A stretch of DNA of 5,707 bases, from positions 1 through 5,707 of the forward strand of contig JAZQIE010000180.1 in the NCBI GenBank assembly GCA_045540975.1, in the 5' to 3' direction. This DNA comes from SIG510 sp045540975 (GTDB lineage Bacteria > Bacillota > Clostridia > Oscillospirales > JAAYXM01). The notes under the pieces were generated by a model. The model ran no database searches. It saw only the letters and a program-made list of their open reading frames with translations, and had not been told where the DNA came from. The first letter of the stretch is position 1. The number at the start of each line of letters is the position of its first letter. A program made the translations under genes and the position numbers. Below, piece by piece: positions 1-5,707 of the stretch.

Positions 1-24
1 AACGACATGGCTACGATCCGACTT
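1..24 (-). other. Sequencing adapter remnant (MGI/BGI read-2 adapter), not genomic
   Basis: Read on the minus strand, these 24 bases begin AAGTCGGATCGTAGCCATGT and match the start of the MGI/BGI (DNBSEQ) reverse-read adapter as I know it. The partner adapter sits at the other end of the window, which makes chance very unlikely. The in-frame TAG at 11-13 that seems to end the ATPase gene lies inside this adapter and is not a real stop codon. Confidence 0.95.
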
Positions 25-406
25 GTTCCATCCCGAGGAGTGCCTCCCCCGGCGGCTCGGGAAGGTTTGCAGACCGCCCGGTATCCTCATACACCGCGGT
101 CATATTTGAAAGGAGACCGTTTTTCCCCGCAGTCCGTTCAACGGTCAGCGGCCGTCCGCCCACGGTCAGCTTGAGTTTGCCGTACATGGGAAGTCCCGAC
201 CACGGCTTATATTTTTCTTTGTCCGCCAAAAAACCGAGTTTGCTCTGCTCTCTGGTGGAAAGACCGTAAAGCATCACGCGCAAAAACGCGCTCCATGTGG
301 ATTTTCCGCTCCCATTCGGTCCGTAAACGATATTCAACCCGTCATGAAGGGTCAAAGTCTCCTCGTTGAGTTTCCCGAAGGTTGCATTCAATTCCCGATA
401 AATCAT
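25..406 (-). CDS. YhaN/SbcC-like AAA ATPase, N-terminal fragment cut by contig end
   Basis: This is the N-terminal part (127 genuine residues) of a large SMC/Rad50-type ATPase, the usual partner of an SbcD/YhaO metallophosphoesterase in DNA end processing. The Walker A motif GPNGSGKST is at residues 29-37. It is followed by FLRVMLYGLSTREQSK and a YKPWSG segment, typical of the YhaN-like ATPases of clostridia (family recognition from memory). Family members are usually 600-1000 residues, with a long coiled coil and a C-terminal Walker B/signature lobe, all absent here. The ATG at 406-404 overlaps the TGA of the upstream nuclease gene as ATGA, and a GGGAGG sequence lies 7 nt before it, so translational coupling is likely. 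The reading frame formally ends with residues QVGS and a TAG at 11-13, but these come from adapter sequence. Whether it is closer to YhaN or SbcC cannot be settled from the N-terminus alone. Confidence 0.88.
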
Positions 407-1494
407 TGCACGTCCTCCCGATTTTCCAACGCCGCAACGCCCAAAACCGCCGCGCGCAAAATCCTCGCGCGCTCGGTCTCCTCCGCAGCATCATACGCCG
501 CGTGCAGACGGCGTAAAAACGCACCCTTCAAACTCGGCTCGTCTTCGCCGTCCCATACTCCGCGCTTCGGGTGGGTGCGGTCTTTGAGTGTCAGCTTTGC
601 CACACGGTGGGAAAACGCGGTTTCCAGCGCCGCGCAATCAATTCCGTCCGCTTCCCCTTCCAAAATCACGCGCAGGTAAAGTTTCTCGTCCTGCGCGGGA
701 ACGGTTTCATCAAGCCGCGCAAATACATCCTCGCCATCACGAAGCGTTACCGTTTTTTCTTCGTAATACGGCCCGAAAATGGGTAAAAACTGCATTTCAA
801 CCGATTGGGTATCCACATATCCGATCAAAACGCCCTTTTTTCCGCACTCATCAAAGCCGCGCCCTTCGGGGCAGCCGGGGTAGGCGTATGCGGTTTTGCC
901 CGCGTATTGCACCTCGCCGCCCTTGTGGATATGCCCCAACGCGGCATAGTGCACACCGCTTTTCTCCAAATCACGCTTGCGGATGGGGTTGTTTTCGCTT
1001 CCCCCTTCGGTGCATTCGCCGTGCAGCACCAAAAGATGCACACGTCCATCCTGCGGTGCGGAAAACCCTTCCAGAATCGGGGTCGCGCAAACCGAAGAAG
1101 AAAAACTCGCGCCGTGTACCACACAGTCGAGTTCCGGAATTTCTACGGATTCAACGGTTTCCGAGCGGAAGAGATGCACACGCTCGGAAAACTCCACACG
1201 TCTGAGCGGAGATGCGGCATCCAACGGGTCATGATTTCCGCACGCCAAAAACACGTGGGCACAGCATTTTCTCAGACTCTCGGAAAGCGCCTGCGCGGTT
1301 TCGTAATACGCGTGTCCCCCGTCCAAAATATCGCCTGCAATTAGTAGCAGGTCCACCTTCAATTCATTTGCGATTTCCACAATATCGTCCAGCAGTTTGC
1401 GCTGTCCCGCACGGCGCTCGCGCGCTTCCGCCTCCGAAAGCCCGACGTAAGCGCTGTCCAGATGCAAATCAGCGGTATGCAGAATCTTTACCAT
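403..1494 (-). CDS. SbcD/YhaO-type metallophosphoesterase (predicted DNA repair exonuclease)
   Basis: This is a 363-residue calcineurin-like phosphoesterase of the Mre11/SbcD/YhaO group, predicted to be a cytosolic Mn2+-dependent nuclease acting on DNA ends with the ATPase encoded next. The five metal-site motifs are intact and in order: DLHLD (D9, H11), GDILDG (D55), GNHDP (N87, H88, D89), LHGE (H158) and GHIH (H188, H190). The YPGCPEGRGFDE stretch at 206-217 closes the catalytic domain, as in YhaO-like proteins. Residues from about 245 form the variable capping and partner-binding region. The length is somewhat below the 400 or so residues usual for the family. The ATG at 1494-1492 is 5 nt after the ymdB stop, and a GAGGGG ribosome binding site lies 8 nt upstream inside ymdB. 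The TGA overlaps the ATPase start by 4 nt. Pairing with the ATPase supports a Rad50/Mre11-like complex; activity itself is inferred. Confidence 0.92.
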   Translation of the reverse strand: MVKILHTADLHLDSAYVGLSEAEARERRAGQRKLLDDIVEIANELKVDLLLIAGDILDGGHAYYETAQALSESLRKCCAHVFLACGNHDPLDAASPLRRVEFSERVHLFRSETVESVEIPELDCVVHGASFSSSVCATPILEGFSAPQDGRVHLLVLHGECTEGGSENNPIRKRDLEKSGVHYAALGHIHKGGEVQYAGKTAYAYPGCPEGRGFDECGKKGVLIGYVDTQSVEMQFLPIFGPYYEEKTVTLRDGEDVFARLDETVPAQDEKLYLRVILEGEADGIDCAALETAFSHRVAKLTLKDRTHPKRGVWDGEDEPSLKGAFLRRLHAAYDAAEETERARILRAAVLGVAALENREDVQ

Positions 1495-1499
1495 CTCGC

Positions 1500-2276
1500 T
1501 TACCCCTCTCGACGGATGCGCTGAATCTCGGTGCAGACGCCTGTGGTCTCGTCAATCGTAAACACCGCGCCGCAAATAAGACACGGTCCGTCCGCGGTCT
1601 CAAACCGCACCGGCACATCGCCGCGGAACATTCTGAGCGATTGCTCGGGGCGTACGCCCAGCACCGAATTGACAGGGCCCGTCATACCAAGGTCGGTGAT
1701 AAATCCGAGTCCTTTCGGGAAAATCCGCTCATCCGCGGTCTGGACATGGGTGTGTGTCCCCCAAATCGCGGAGACCTGCCCGTCCATATGATACGCCATT
1801 GCGGCTTTTTCACTGGTCGCGTTTGCATGGAAATCCACCACGCACAAATTGGTGTGCTGCGCAATCTCCTTGCGGATGCGCGACATACAATGGAAGGGAT
1901 TATCCGGTCCGAAATTCATATCGCAGCGTCCGATTAAGTTGACCACACCGAGCAGTTTGTTTTTGACCGAGAAAATCCCGTAACCGCGACCCGGCGCAAG
2001 GTCCGCCATGTTGGCAGGGCGCAGGATGTAGCCGTCATCCTCCAAAAACTGCGCAATTTCGCGCTTGCCCCACACATGGTTTCCGAGGGTGATGACATCC
2101 ACCCCCGCGGTATACAAACGGCGCGCCATTTGTGAGGTGATGCCCACACCTGCCGCATTCTCGCCGTTTGCCACGGTGAAATCAATTCCGTATTCGTTTT
2201 GGATGGCGCGCAAATTCCGCTCCACCGCGCGCAGACCGATTTCACCGACAATATCGCCAATCGCCAAAATGTTCAA
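1500..2276 (-). CDS. ymdB: YmdB, TIGR00282 family metallophosphoesterase
   Basis: This 258-residue cytosolic protein belongs to the YmdB/DR1281 family. The Bacillus subtilis member hydrolyses 2',3'-cyclic nucleotides in vitro and affects the switch between motility and biofilm; it is commonly encoded just after rny, as here. Metal-site motifs match the family: GDIVG (D8), NGENAAGVG (E39, N40), GNHVW (N66, H67), DFHA (H150) and GTHTHVQTADE (H175, H177). The length is normal. Two positions look unusual from memory: GNHVWGKRE, where an Asp usually follows the Trp, and DFHANATSEK, where DFHAEATSEK is usual. The start is the TTG at 2276-2274, because the conserved MNILAIGDIVG begins there; an AGGGAG sequence lies about 10 nt upstream and no in-frame ATG fits. 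An intrinsic terminator lies between rny and this gene and I see no good promoter of its own, so expression may depend on read-through from rny. Confidence 0.94.
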   Translation of the reverse strand: MNILAIGDIVGEIGLRAVERNLRAIQNEYGIDFTVANGENAAGVGITSQMARRLYTAGVDVITLGNHVWGKREIAQFLEDDGYILRPANMADLAPGRGYGIFSVKNKLLGVVNLIGRCDMNFGPDNPFHCMSRIRKEIAQHTNLCVVDFHANATSEKAAMAYHMDGQVSAIWGTHTHVQTADERIFPKGLGFITDLGMTGPVNSVLGVRPEQSLRMFRGDVPVRFETADGPCLICGAVFTIDETTGVCTEIQRIRREG

Positions 2277-2286
2277 AATAAATTCG

Positions 2287-2294
2287 CTCCCTCT
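2287..2294 (-). promoter_or_regulatory. Ribosome binding site of ymdB supporting a TTG start
   Basis: On the minus strand the sequence reads GAGGGAGC, with the AGGGAG core ending about 10 nt before the TTG at 2276-2274. The spacing is slightly long and the start codon is weak, which may keep YmdB production lower than that of neighbours using ATG. Confidence 0.6.
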
Positions 2295-2304
2295 TTCACA
2301 AACT

Positions 2305-2360
2305 AAGAAAAGGGCGCAACGCCCGGACAGGGTATGTTTGCCTGCCTCTCGTTACGCCCC
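2305..2360 (-). terminator. Intrinsic terminator/attenuator after rny, with two alternative stems
   Basis: Just after the rny stop, the minus strand holds GGGCGTAACG (2359-2350), which can pair with CGTTGCGCCC (2321-2312) as a 10-bp stem with one G-U pair. It is followed directly by the T-rich run TTTTCTT (2311-2305). The loop can fold further through GGCAGG and CCTGTC. The same 3' arm can instead make a compact hairpin, GGGCG-TTG-CGCCC (2324-2312), in front of the same T run. Either form fits a Rho-independent terminator. The T run is short and interrupted, so partial read-through into ymdB is plausible. Confidence 0.75.
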
Positions 2361-2372
2361 TTGGCTTTCGTT

Positions 2373-3917
2373 TTATTTTGCGTATTCAATCGCACGGGTC
2401 TCGCGCACAAGGTGAACCTTAATCTGACCCGGATAATCCAATTCTTCCTCAATCTTCTTTGCAAGATCGCGGGAGAGCAGGATCATATCATCATCCGAGA
2501 CCTCTTCCGGCTTCACAACGATGCGGATTTCACGACCTGCCTGGATTGCATAAGAACGCTCAACACCCGAGAACTGATTTGCAAGCTCTTCGAGTTTTTC
2601 AAGACGCTTGATGTAATTCTCCAGATTCTCGCGGCGAGCACCCGGACGTGCTGCGGAAATCGCGTCTGCCGCCTGAACCAGGCAAGCAATGACGGTCTTG
2701 GGCTCGACATCGCCGTGATGCGCATGAATCGCATGAACGATTTCTTCGTTTTCCTTATACTTTCTCGCAAGGTCGACACCGATGGTGACATGGCTGCCTT
2801 CGACCTCATGGTCAACCGCCTTGCCCAGGTCATGCAGAAGACCTGCGCGTTTTGCCATCATGACGTCTTCGCCAAGCTCACTTGCAAGGAGCCCTGCGAT
2901 ATGCGAAACTTCGATTGCGTGCTTCAGGACGTTCTGACCGTAGCTGGTACGGTAGCGCAGACGGCCCAGAATCTTGATCAGCTCGGGGTTGATGCCGTGC
3001 ACACCGGTTTCGAAGGTAGCACGTTCGCCTTCCTGCTTGATGATGGTGTCCACCTCGCGGCGAGCCTTTTCCACCATTTCTTCAATTCTTGCAGGATGGA
3101 TGCGACCGTCCGCAATGAGTTTTTCAAGCGAGATGCGCGCAATTTCGCGGCGCACCGGATCAAAACTCGAAAGGGTGATTGCTTCCGGAGTATCGTCGAT
3201 GATGAGATCGACACCGGTCAAGGTTTCCAAAGTACGGATGTTACGGCCTTCACGACCGATGATGCGGCCCTTCATTTCATCGCCCGGCAGCGGAACGACC
3301 GATACGGTCGCCTCGGCAACATGGTCTGCCGCGCATTTCTGAATGGCGAGCGAGATGAGTTCACGCGCCTTCTGGTCGGATTCTTCTTTGAACTGCGCTT
3401 CAATATCACGGATACGAACCGCATATTCGTGCTTGACCTCGCTTTCCAGATTGGAAATGAGGAACTGCTTTGCTTCTTCCACGGTATAACCCGAAATCCG
3501 TTCGAGAAGTTCCAGCTGATTCTTGCGGAGCTGACGGGCTTCTTCCGCGATTGCGTCGCTTTCTTTGATTTTCTTCGCCAAAAGCTCTTCTTTTTTCTCG
3601 ATCGCGTCGTATTTCTTGTCCAGAGCTTCTTCCTTCTGGGCAATGCGGTGCTCTTGCTTCTGCACCTCGCTGCGGCGATCTTTCATTTCCTTGTCGAACT
3701 CGACACGGTTTTTGTGGATTTCTTCTTTTGCTTCGATTAAAGCCTCACGCTTTTTGCTTTCCGCGGCTTTGATTGCCTCGTTGATGATGCGTTTTGCTTC
3801 TTCTTCTGCGCTGGCAATTTGCTTTTCACCGACTTTTTTGCGGTAAAAAATGCCACTGACGAATGCGATGATTACCAAAATCAGAGCAACTGCCCCTGCG
3901 ATAATCCATTTCAACAT
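2373..3917 (-). CDS. rny: Ribonuclease Y (membrane-anchored endoribonuclease)
   Basis: RNase Y starts mRNA decay in many Gram-positive bacteria by endonucleolytic cleavage of single-stranded RNA at the membrane. The protein has 514 residues, close to the usual 520 or so. In order it shows an N-terminal membrane helix (about 3-24, WIIAGAVALILVIIAFVSGIF), a long charged coiled coil (about 30-190), a KH RNA-binding domain with GRIIGREGRNI at 217-227, and an HD domain. The HD metal and catalytic residues are H333 (LKHA), H362-D363 (LLHDLGKAVDHE), H400-H401 and D418 (QAADAISAARPGARRE). The C-terminus ending in RAIEYAK is typical. The start at 3917 is chosen because MLKW leads straight into the membrane helix and GGAGGT lies 8 nt upstream. 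The frame is open upstream to a GTG at 4046, but that extension is arginine-rich, lies almost at the predicted transcription start and looks like untranslated leader. The gene is first in the minus-strand group. Confidence 0.97.
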   Translation of the reverse strand: MLKWIIAGAVALILVIIAFVSGIFYRKKVGEKQIASAEEEAKRIINEAIKAAESKKREALIEAKEEIHKNRVEFDKEMKDRRSEVQKQEHRIAQKEEALDKKYDAIEKKEELLAKKIKESDAIAEEARQLRKNQLELLERISGYTVEEAKQFLISNLESEVKHEYAVRIRDIEAQFKEESDQKARELISLAIQKCAADHVAEATVSVVPLPGDEMKGRIIGREGRNIRTLETLTGVDLIIDDTPEAITLSSFDPVRREIARISLEKLIADGRIHPARIEEMVEKARREVDTIIKQEGERATFETGVHGINPELIKILGRLRYRTSYGQNVLKHAIEVSHIAGLLASELGEDVMMAKRAGLLHDLGKAVDHEVEGSHVTIGVDLARKYKENEEIVHAIHAHHGDVEPKTVIACLVQAADAISAARPGARRENLENYIKRLEKLEELANQFSGVERSYAIQAGREIRIVVKPEEVSDDDMILLSRDLAKKIEEELDYPGQIKVHLVRETRAIEYAK

Positions 3918-3961
3918 TCGGGACCACCTCCAAAATATATTTTCAGTGCGGTCCGCGTCAT
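3911..3961 (-). other. Possible 16-codon upstream ORF overlapping the rny start
   Basis: In the rny leader an ATG at 3961-3959 opens a 16-residue frame (MTRTALKIYFGGGPEC). Its TGA at 3913-3911 overlaps the second and third codons of rny in another frame. AGGAAGG (3970-3964) sits just upstream, with the AGGA core 5 nt from the ATG. Ribosomes on it would pass through the rny ribosome binding site and stop at its start, which would suit translational coupling. Such a short frame can easily occur by chance; I only flag it. Confidence 0.2.
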
Positions 3962-4049
3962 AACCTTCCTGTATTCGGTTGTCAGTATGATTAACTTGCC
4001 GAGGGCAAGTCCCTATCCCAGTCCGGCGATGCGCAAACGATCGCACGTT
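3918..4049 (-). promoter_or_regulatory. Long structured 5' leader of rny
   Basis: The predicted rny promoter places transcription start near 4049, giving a leader of about 130 nt. Two hairpins can be drawn. One has GCGAT/ATCGC arms (4044-4040 with 4030-4026), only a few bases from the 5' end. The other has ACTTGCC/GGCAAGT arms (4010-4004 with 4000-3994), 7 bp closed by a CTC loop and not followed by a T run, so it is not a terminator. I do not recognise a known riboswitch or T-box. A 5'-end stem could stabilise the transcript, but that is inference. Confidence 0.4.
3926..3931 (-). promoter_or_regulatory. Strong rny ribosome binding site GGAGGT
   Basis: GGAGGT on the minus strand sits 8 nt before the ATG at 3917-3915 and decides the start of rny over the longer upstream-open frame. 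A 12-bp AT-only palindrome, AAAATATATTTT (3943-3932), lies directly upstream and should keep the site poorly structured and accessible. Confidence 0.85.
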
Positions 4050-4055
4050 ACTTCT

Positions 4056-4084
4056 ATTTTAATGTTTTTGTAAAGGTATGTCAA
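4056..4084 (-). promoter_or_regulatory. Sigma-A promoter of rny
   Basis: The minus strand carries a perfect -35 box TTGACA (4084-4079), a 17-nt spacer and a -10 box TAAAAT (4061-4056, five of six matches). This is close to the vegetative consensus and points straight into rny. Transcription should start near 4049. Confidence 0.8.
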
Positions 4085-4117
4085 GAATTTTCCAAAATTT
4101 TGTTTTGTTTTTTTCGC
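4085..4117 (-). promoter_or_regulatory. A/T-rich UP-element-like tract upstream of the rny promoter
   Basis: Immediately upstream of the rny -35 box, the minus strand is a run of A and T tracts beginning CGAAAAAAACAAAACAAAAT and ending in GGAAAATTC. This resembles UP elements bound by the RNA polymerase alpha subunit. It also contains the 10-bp palindrome CAAAATTTTG (4093-4102), which could equally be a chance product of AT-rich sequence or a protein site. Confidence 0.45.
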
Positions 4118-4134
4118 TTGTCCCATCCTCACAC

Positions 4135-4165
4135 ACCGCCTTGACAATGCTTTTTCCTTGGCGGT
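4135..4165. repeat. 6-bp inverted repeat around the ATPase promoter (possible operator)
   Basis: ACCGCC (4135-4140) abuts the 5' side of the -35 box, and its inverted copy GGCGGT (4160-4165) ends on the first base of the -10 box. The arms are separated by 19 bp. A repressor or activator bound here would control polymerase access to the ATPase promoter. Six-base arms are short, so function is only suggested by placement. Confidence 0.35.
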
Positions 4166-4170
4166 ATAAT
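4141..4170 (+). promoter_or_regulatory. Consensus sigma-A promoter of the P-type ATPase
   Basis: TTGACA (4141-4146) and TATAAT (4165-4170) both match the vegetative consensus perfectly, with an 18-nt spacer. Transcription should start near 4177, leaving about 34 nt before the ATG at 4211 with the GAGGG ribosome binding site (4197-4201) in between. It fires away from the rny promoter; the two -35 boxes are 56 bp apart. Confidence 0.85.
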
Positions 4171-4210
4171 ATAAGATACACCTTTCTTTGAGAAATGAGG
4201 GAATATTTGC

Positions 4211-5673
4211 ATGTATTATAAACTCTCCGCAGAAGAAACGGCAAAAAGTCTGGACACCGATTTGGAATCCGGCTTGGACTACACCACCGCGCAAGCGCGC
4301 ATCGCAAGCTCGGGTGCCAATTCGCTGGGGGATGCGAAATCCGTTTCCGTATTTGAATCCATCCGCCGCCAACTCAACGAGCCGATGATTTACATTCTGC
4401 TCGCGGCGGTCGTGCTCTCCGCAATTCTGGGTGAATGGCTGGACGCCATTGTCATCATGGCAATCGTGGTGCTCAACGCGGTCATCGGCACCGTGCAGGA
4501 GCAAAAAGCCGAAAAATCCTTGGAAGCGCTCAGAAAACTCACGGTTACACGCTGTATCGTGGTGCGTGACGGACTTCAGCTTGAGATTTCCGCGGAGGAA
4601 CTCGCGGTGGGCGACATTGTCCTCTTGGATGCGGGCCGCAGTGTGCCTGCGGACTTGCGCCTGATTGAAACCGCAAGCCTCCAAATCAACGAGAGCGCGC
4701 TTACGGGTGAATCCGTTCCGGTCGAAAAAGATGCTGACTTCCTTGCCGACGGGGATATTCCGCTCGGTGATCAGCTCAATATGGCGTTTCAGGGGACTCT
4801 TGTCACCGCAGGTCGCGGACGCGGCATTGTGGTCGCAACCGGTATCTCCACCGAAGTGGGAAGAATTGCCGCCATGCTCAATGAACAGGAGACCGAAAAG
4901 ACTCCGCTCCAGAAAAAACTTGCGGGACTCAGCAAAATCCTGGGCTTTGTGGCACTCGGCGCGTGTGCGCTCATTTTCCTGGTCGGACTCCTCCACGGGC
5001 TGGACAAAACACAGCTTTTGCTCACCGCGGTTTCCCTTGCGGTCGCCGTCATTCCCGAGGGTCTCACCGCAATCGTCACCATCGTCTTGGCGCTGGGTGT
5101 CACCCGCATGGTGCAAAAGCACGCCATCGTACGAAAACTCCCCGCGGTTGAAACACTCGGCTCTGTCACCGTGATTTGTACCGATAAAACAGGCACTCTG
5201 ACCCAAAACCGTATGACCGTGGTCAGCGCGTACTTCAACGGTCGGGAATATTCCGCCGAGGACTGCACAGAAGATGCAATCCGTCCGCTTCTGCACAGCA
5301 TGGTGCTCTGCAACGATGCGGATATTTCGGGAACCCGTGTGGGTGACCCGACAGAACTCGCACTGCTTGATTTTGCAAGCGGCTTGGGCGTCTCCAAAGA
5401 CGCGCTGGACAAAGCGTTTCCGCGCATTGGGGAACTCCCCTTCGACTCCGACCGCAAGATGATGACCACCTTGCACAAGCTGGAGAATTCCACCGTTTCT
5501 TACACAAAGGGCGCGGTTGATGTCCTGCTCCCTGCCTGCAGCCACATTTGGACGAGTGAGGGCATTCGTCCCATGACCGAGGAAGACCGTGCCGCCATTG
5601 ATGCACAAGTGCTTTCCATGTCAAACGATGCGCTGCGCGTCCTCTCTTATGCAATGCGCGTGGGGGATTATAC
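4211..5673 (+). CDS. Type II P-type cation (probably Ca2+) transporting ATPase, 3' end cut by contig end
   Basis: The first 487 residues of an integral membrane pump that couples ATP hydrolysis to cation export. An N-terminal actuator segment (about 1-55) is followed by membrane helices near 57-73 and 77-95, the A domain with TGES (165-168), and helices near 242-262 and 271-297. The VAVIPEGL motif is at 278-285, the phosphorylation motif DKTGT at 325-329 (D325 the phospho-acceptor), GDPTE at 378-382, and the nucleotide-site motifs FDSDRK (411-416) and KGA (433-435). V278, A279, I281 and E283 match the SERCA site II calcium ligands in M4, which favours Ca2+. Helices M5-M10, holding the other ligands, lie beyond the window, so Mg2+ or another cation is not excluded. 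Full-length relatives have about 850-900 residues. The ATG has GAGGG 9 nt upstream. After Tyr487 the open frame continues into adapter sequence, so its last 12 codons are artefact. Confidence 0.93.
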
Positions 5674-5705
5674 AAGTCGGAGGCCAAGCGGTCTTAGGAA
5701 GACAA
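5674..5705 (+). other. Sequencing adapter remnant (MGI/BGI read-1 adapter), not genomic
   Basis: These 32 bases begin AAGTCGGAGGCCAAGCGGTC and end GGAAGACAA, matching the MGI/BGI forward-read adapter as I know it along its full length. The two A bases that follow (5706-5707) are probably also non-genomic. The frame of the P-type ATPase stays open through the adapter by chance, so a gene caller would attach false residues to it. Confidence 0.96.
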
Positions 5706-5707
5706 AA

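Noticed and set aside
11..13. In-frame TAG that seems to make the AAA ATPase a 131-residue protein
   Set aside because: The stop lies in adapter sequence, so it is neither a premature stop nor evidence of a pseudogene.
588..1344. Plus-strand open frames opposite the SbcD/YhaO-like gene
   Set aside because: They have no recognisable domains or ribosome binding sites, and they lie wholly opposite a gene with all five metallophosphoesterase motifs intact.
2334..3740. A 468-codon open frame on the plus strand opposite rny
   Set aside because: It is also in exact antisense codon register, with the same explanation. The minus strand encodes complete, recognisable KH and HD domains of RNase Y.
3957..3985. 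Second possible rny promoter, CTGACA-17-TATGAC, on the minus strand
   Set aside because: The -35 box matches at five of six positions but the -10 box at only four, and a much better promoter lies at 4084-4056. It could be a minor start, but the sequence alone does not support annotating it.
3918..4046. N-terminal extension of rny to a GTG at 4046
   Set aside because: The extension would precede the membrane helix with 43 arginine-rich, non-family residues, would begin about 3 nt from the predicted transcript start, and lacks a ribosome binding site. The ATG at 3917 has GGAGGT at ideal spacing.
4013..5608. A 531-codon open frame on the minus strand opposite the P-type ATPase
   Set aside because: It lies in exact codon register with the ATPase, so it stays open simply because TTA, CTA and TCA codons are rare in the sense gene. 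Its translation is rich in His, Cys and Arg without recognisable domains, and the plus-strand gene has all P-type ATPase motifs.
1..5707. CRISPR arrays, insertion sequences, tRNA or rRNA genes, and toxin-antitoxin or phage-defence modules
   Set aside because: I saw no spaced direct repeats, terminal inverted repeats with a transposase, tRNA-like cloverleaf or conserved rRNA segments. The nuclease-ATPase pair resembles housekeeping YhaO/YhaN more than a defence island, and no other defence genes accompany it.

Overview
The window looks like one complete short metagenomic contig from a Gram-positive anaerobe of the Bacillota, most likely class Clostridia (inference). The reasons are a membrane-anchored RNase Y followed by YmdB, strong AGGAGG-type ribosome binding sites, near-consensus sigma-A promoters, and a YhaN-type ATPase N-terminus of the kind common in clostridia. 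Both ends are artefactual: positions 1-24 and 5674-5705 match the two MGI/BGI (DNBSEQ) sequencing adapters, in the orientation expected when reads run through an insert into the library adapters. The genomic part is therefore about 25-5673, and the genes at both ends are cut by the contig ends, not by mutation.

Layout: four genes lie on the minus strand, read from right to left: rny (RNase Y, start at 3917), ymdB (TIGR00282 metallophosphoesterase, TTG start at 2276), an SbcD/YhaO-type DNA-repair metallophosphoesterase (start at 1494), and the N-terminal 127 residues of a YhaN/SbcC-like AAA ATPase (start at 406). The last three are tightly packed, with a 5-nt gap and then a 4-nt ATGA overlap, and their ribosome binding sites lie inside the preceding gene, so they are probably translationally coupled. 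A 97-nt gap with an intrinsic terminator or attenuator separates rny from ymdB. On the plus strand, divergent from rny, a type II P-type cation (probably Ca2+) ATPase starts at 4211 and runs off the right end after 487 genuine residues.

The 293-nt region between rny and the ATPase holds two back-to-back promoters. One is TTGACA-17-TAAAAT, with an A/T-rich upstream element, reading into rny through a structured leader of about 130 nt. The other is a perfect TTGACA-18-TATAAT reading into the ATPase, with a 6-bp inverted repeat around its -35 box.

Together the minus-strand genes form a nucleic-acid processing group: RNA decay initiation (RNase Y), its known genetic partner YmdB, and a predicted Mre11/Rad50-like nuclease-ATPase pair. 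I see no CRISPR, mobile element, tRNA or rRNA, and no clearly undescribed system. The points most worth checking are the gene grouping, the nested terminator, the rny leader and the ATPase promoter repeat.
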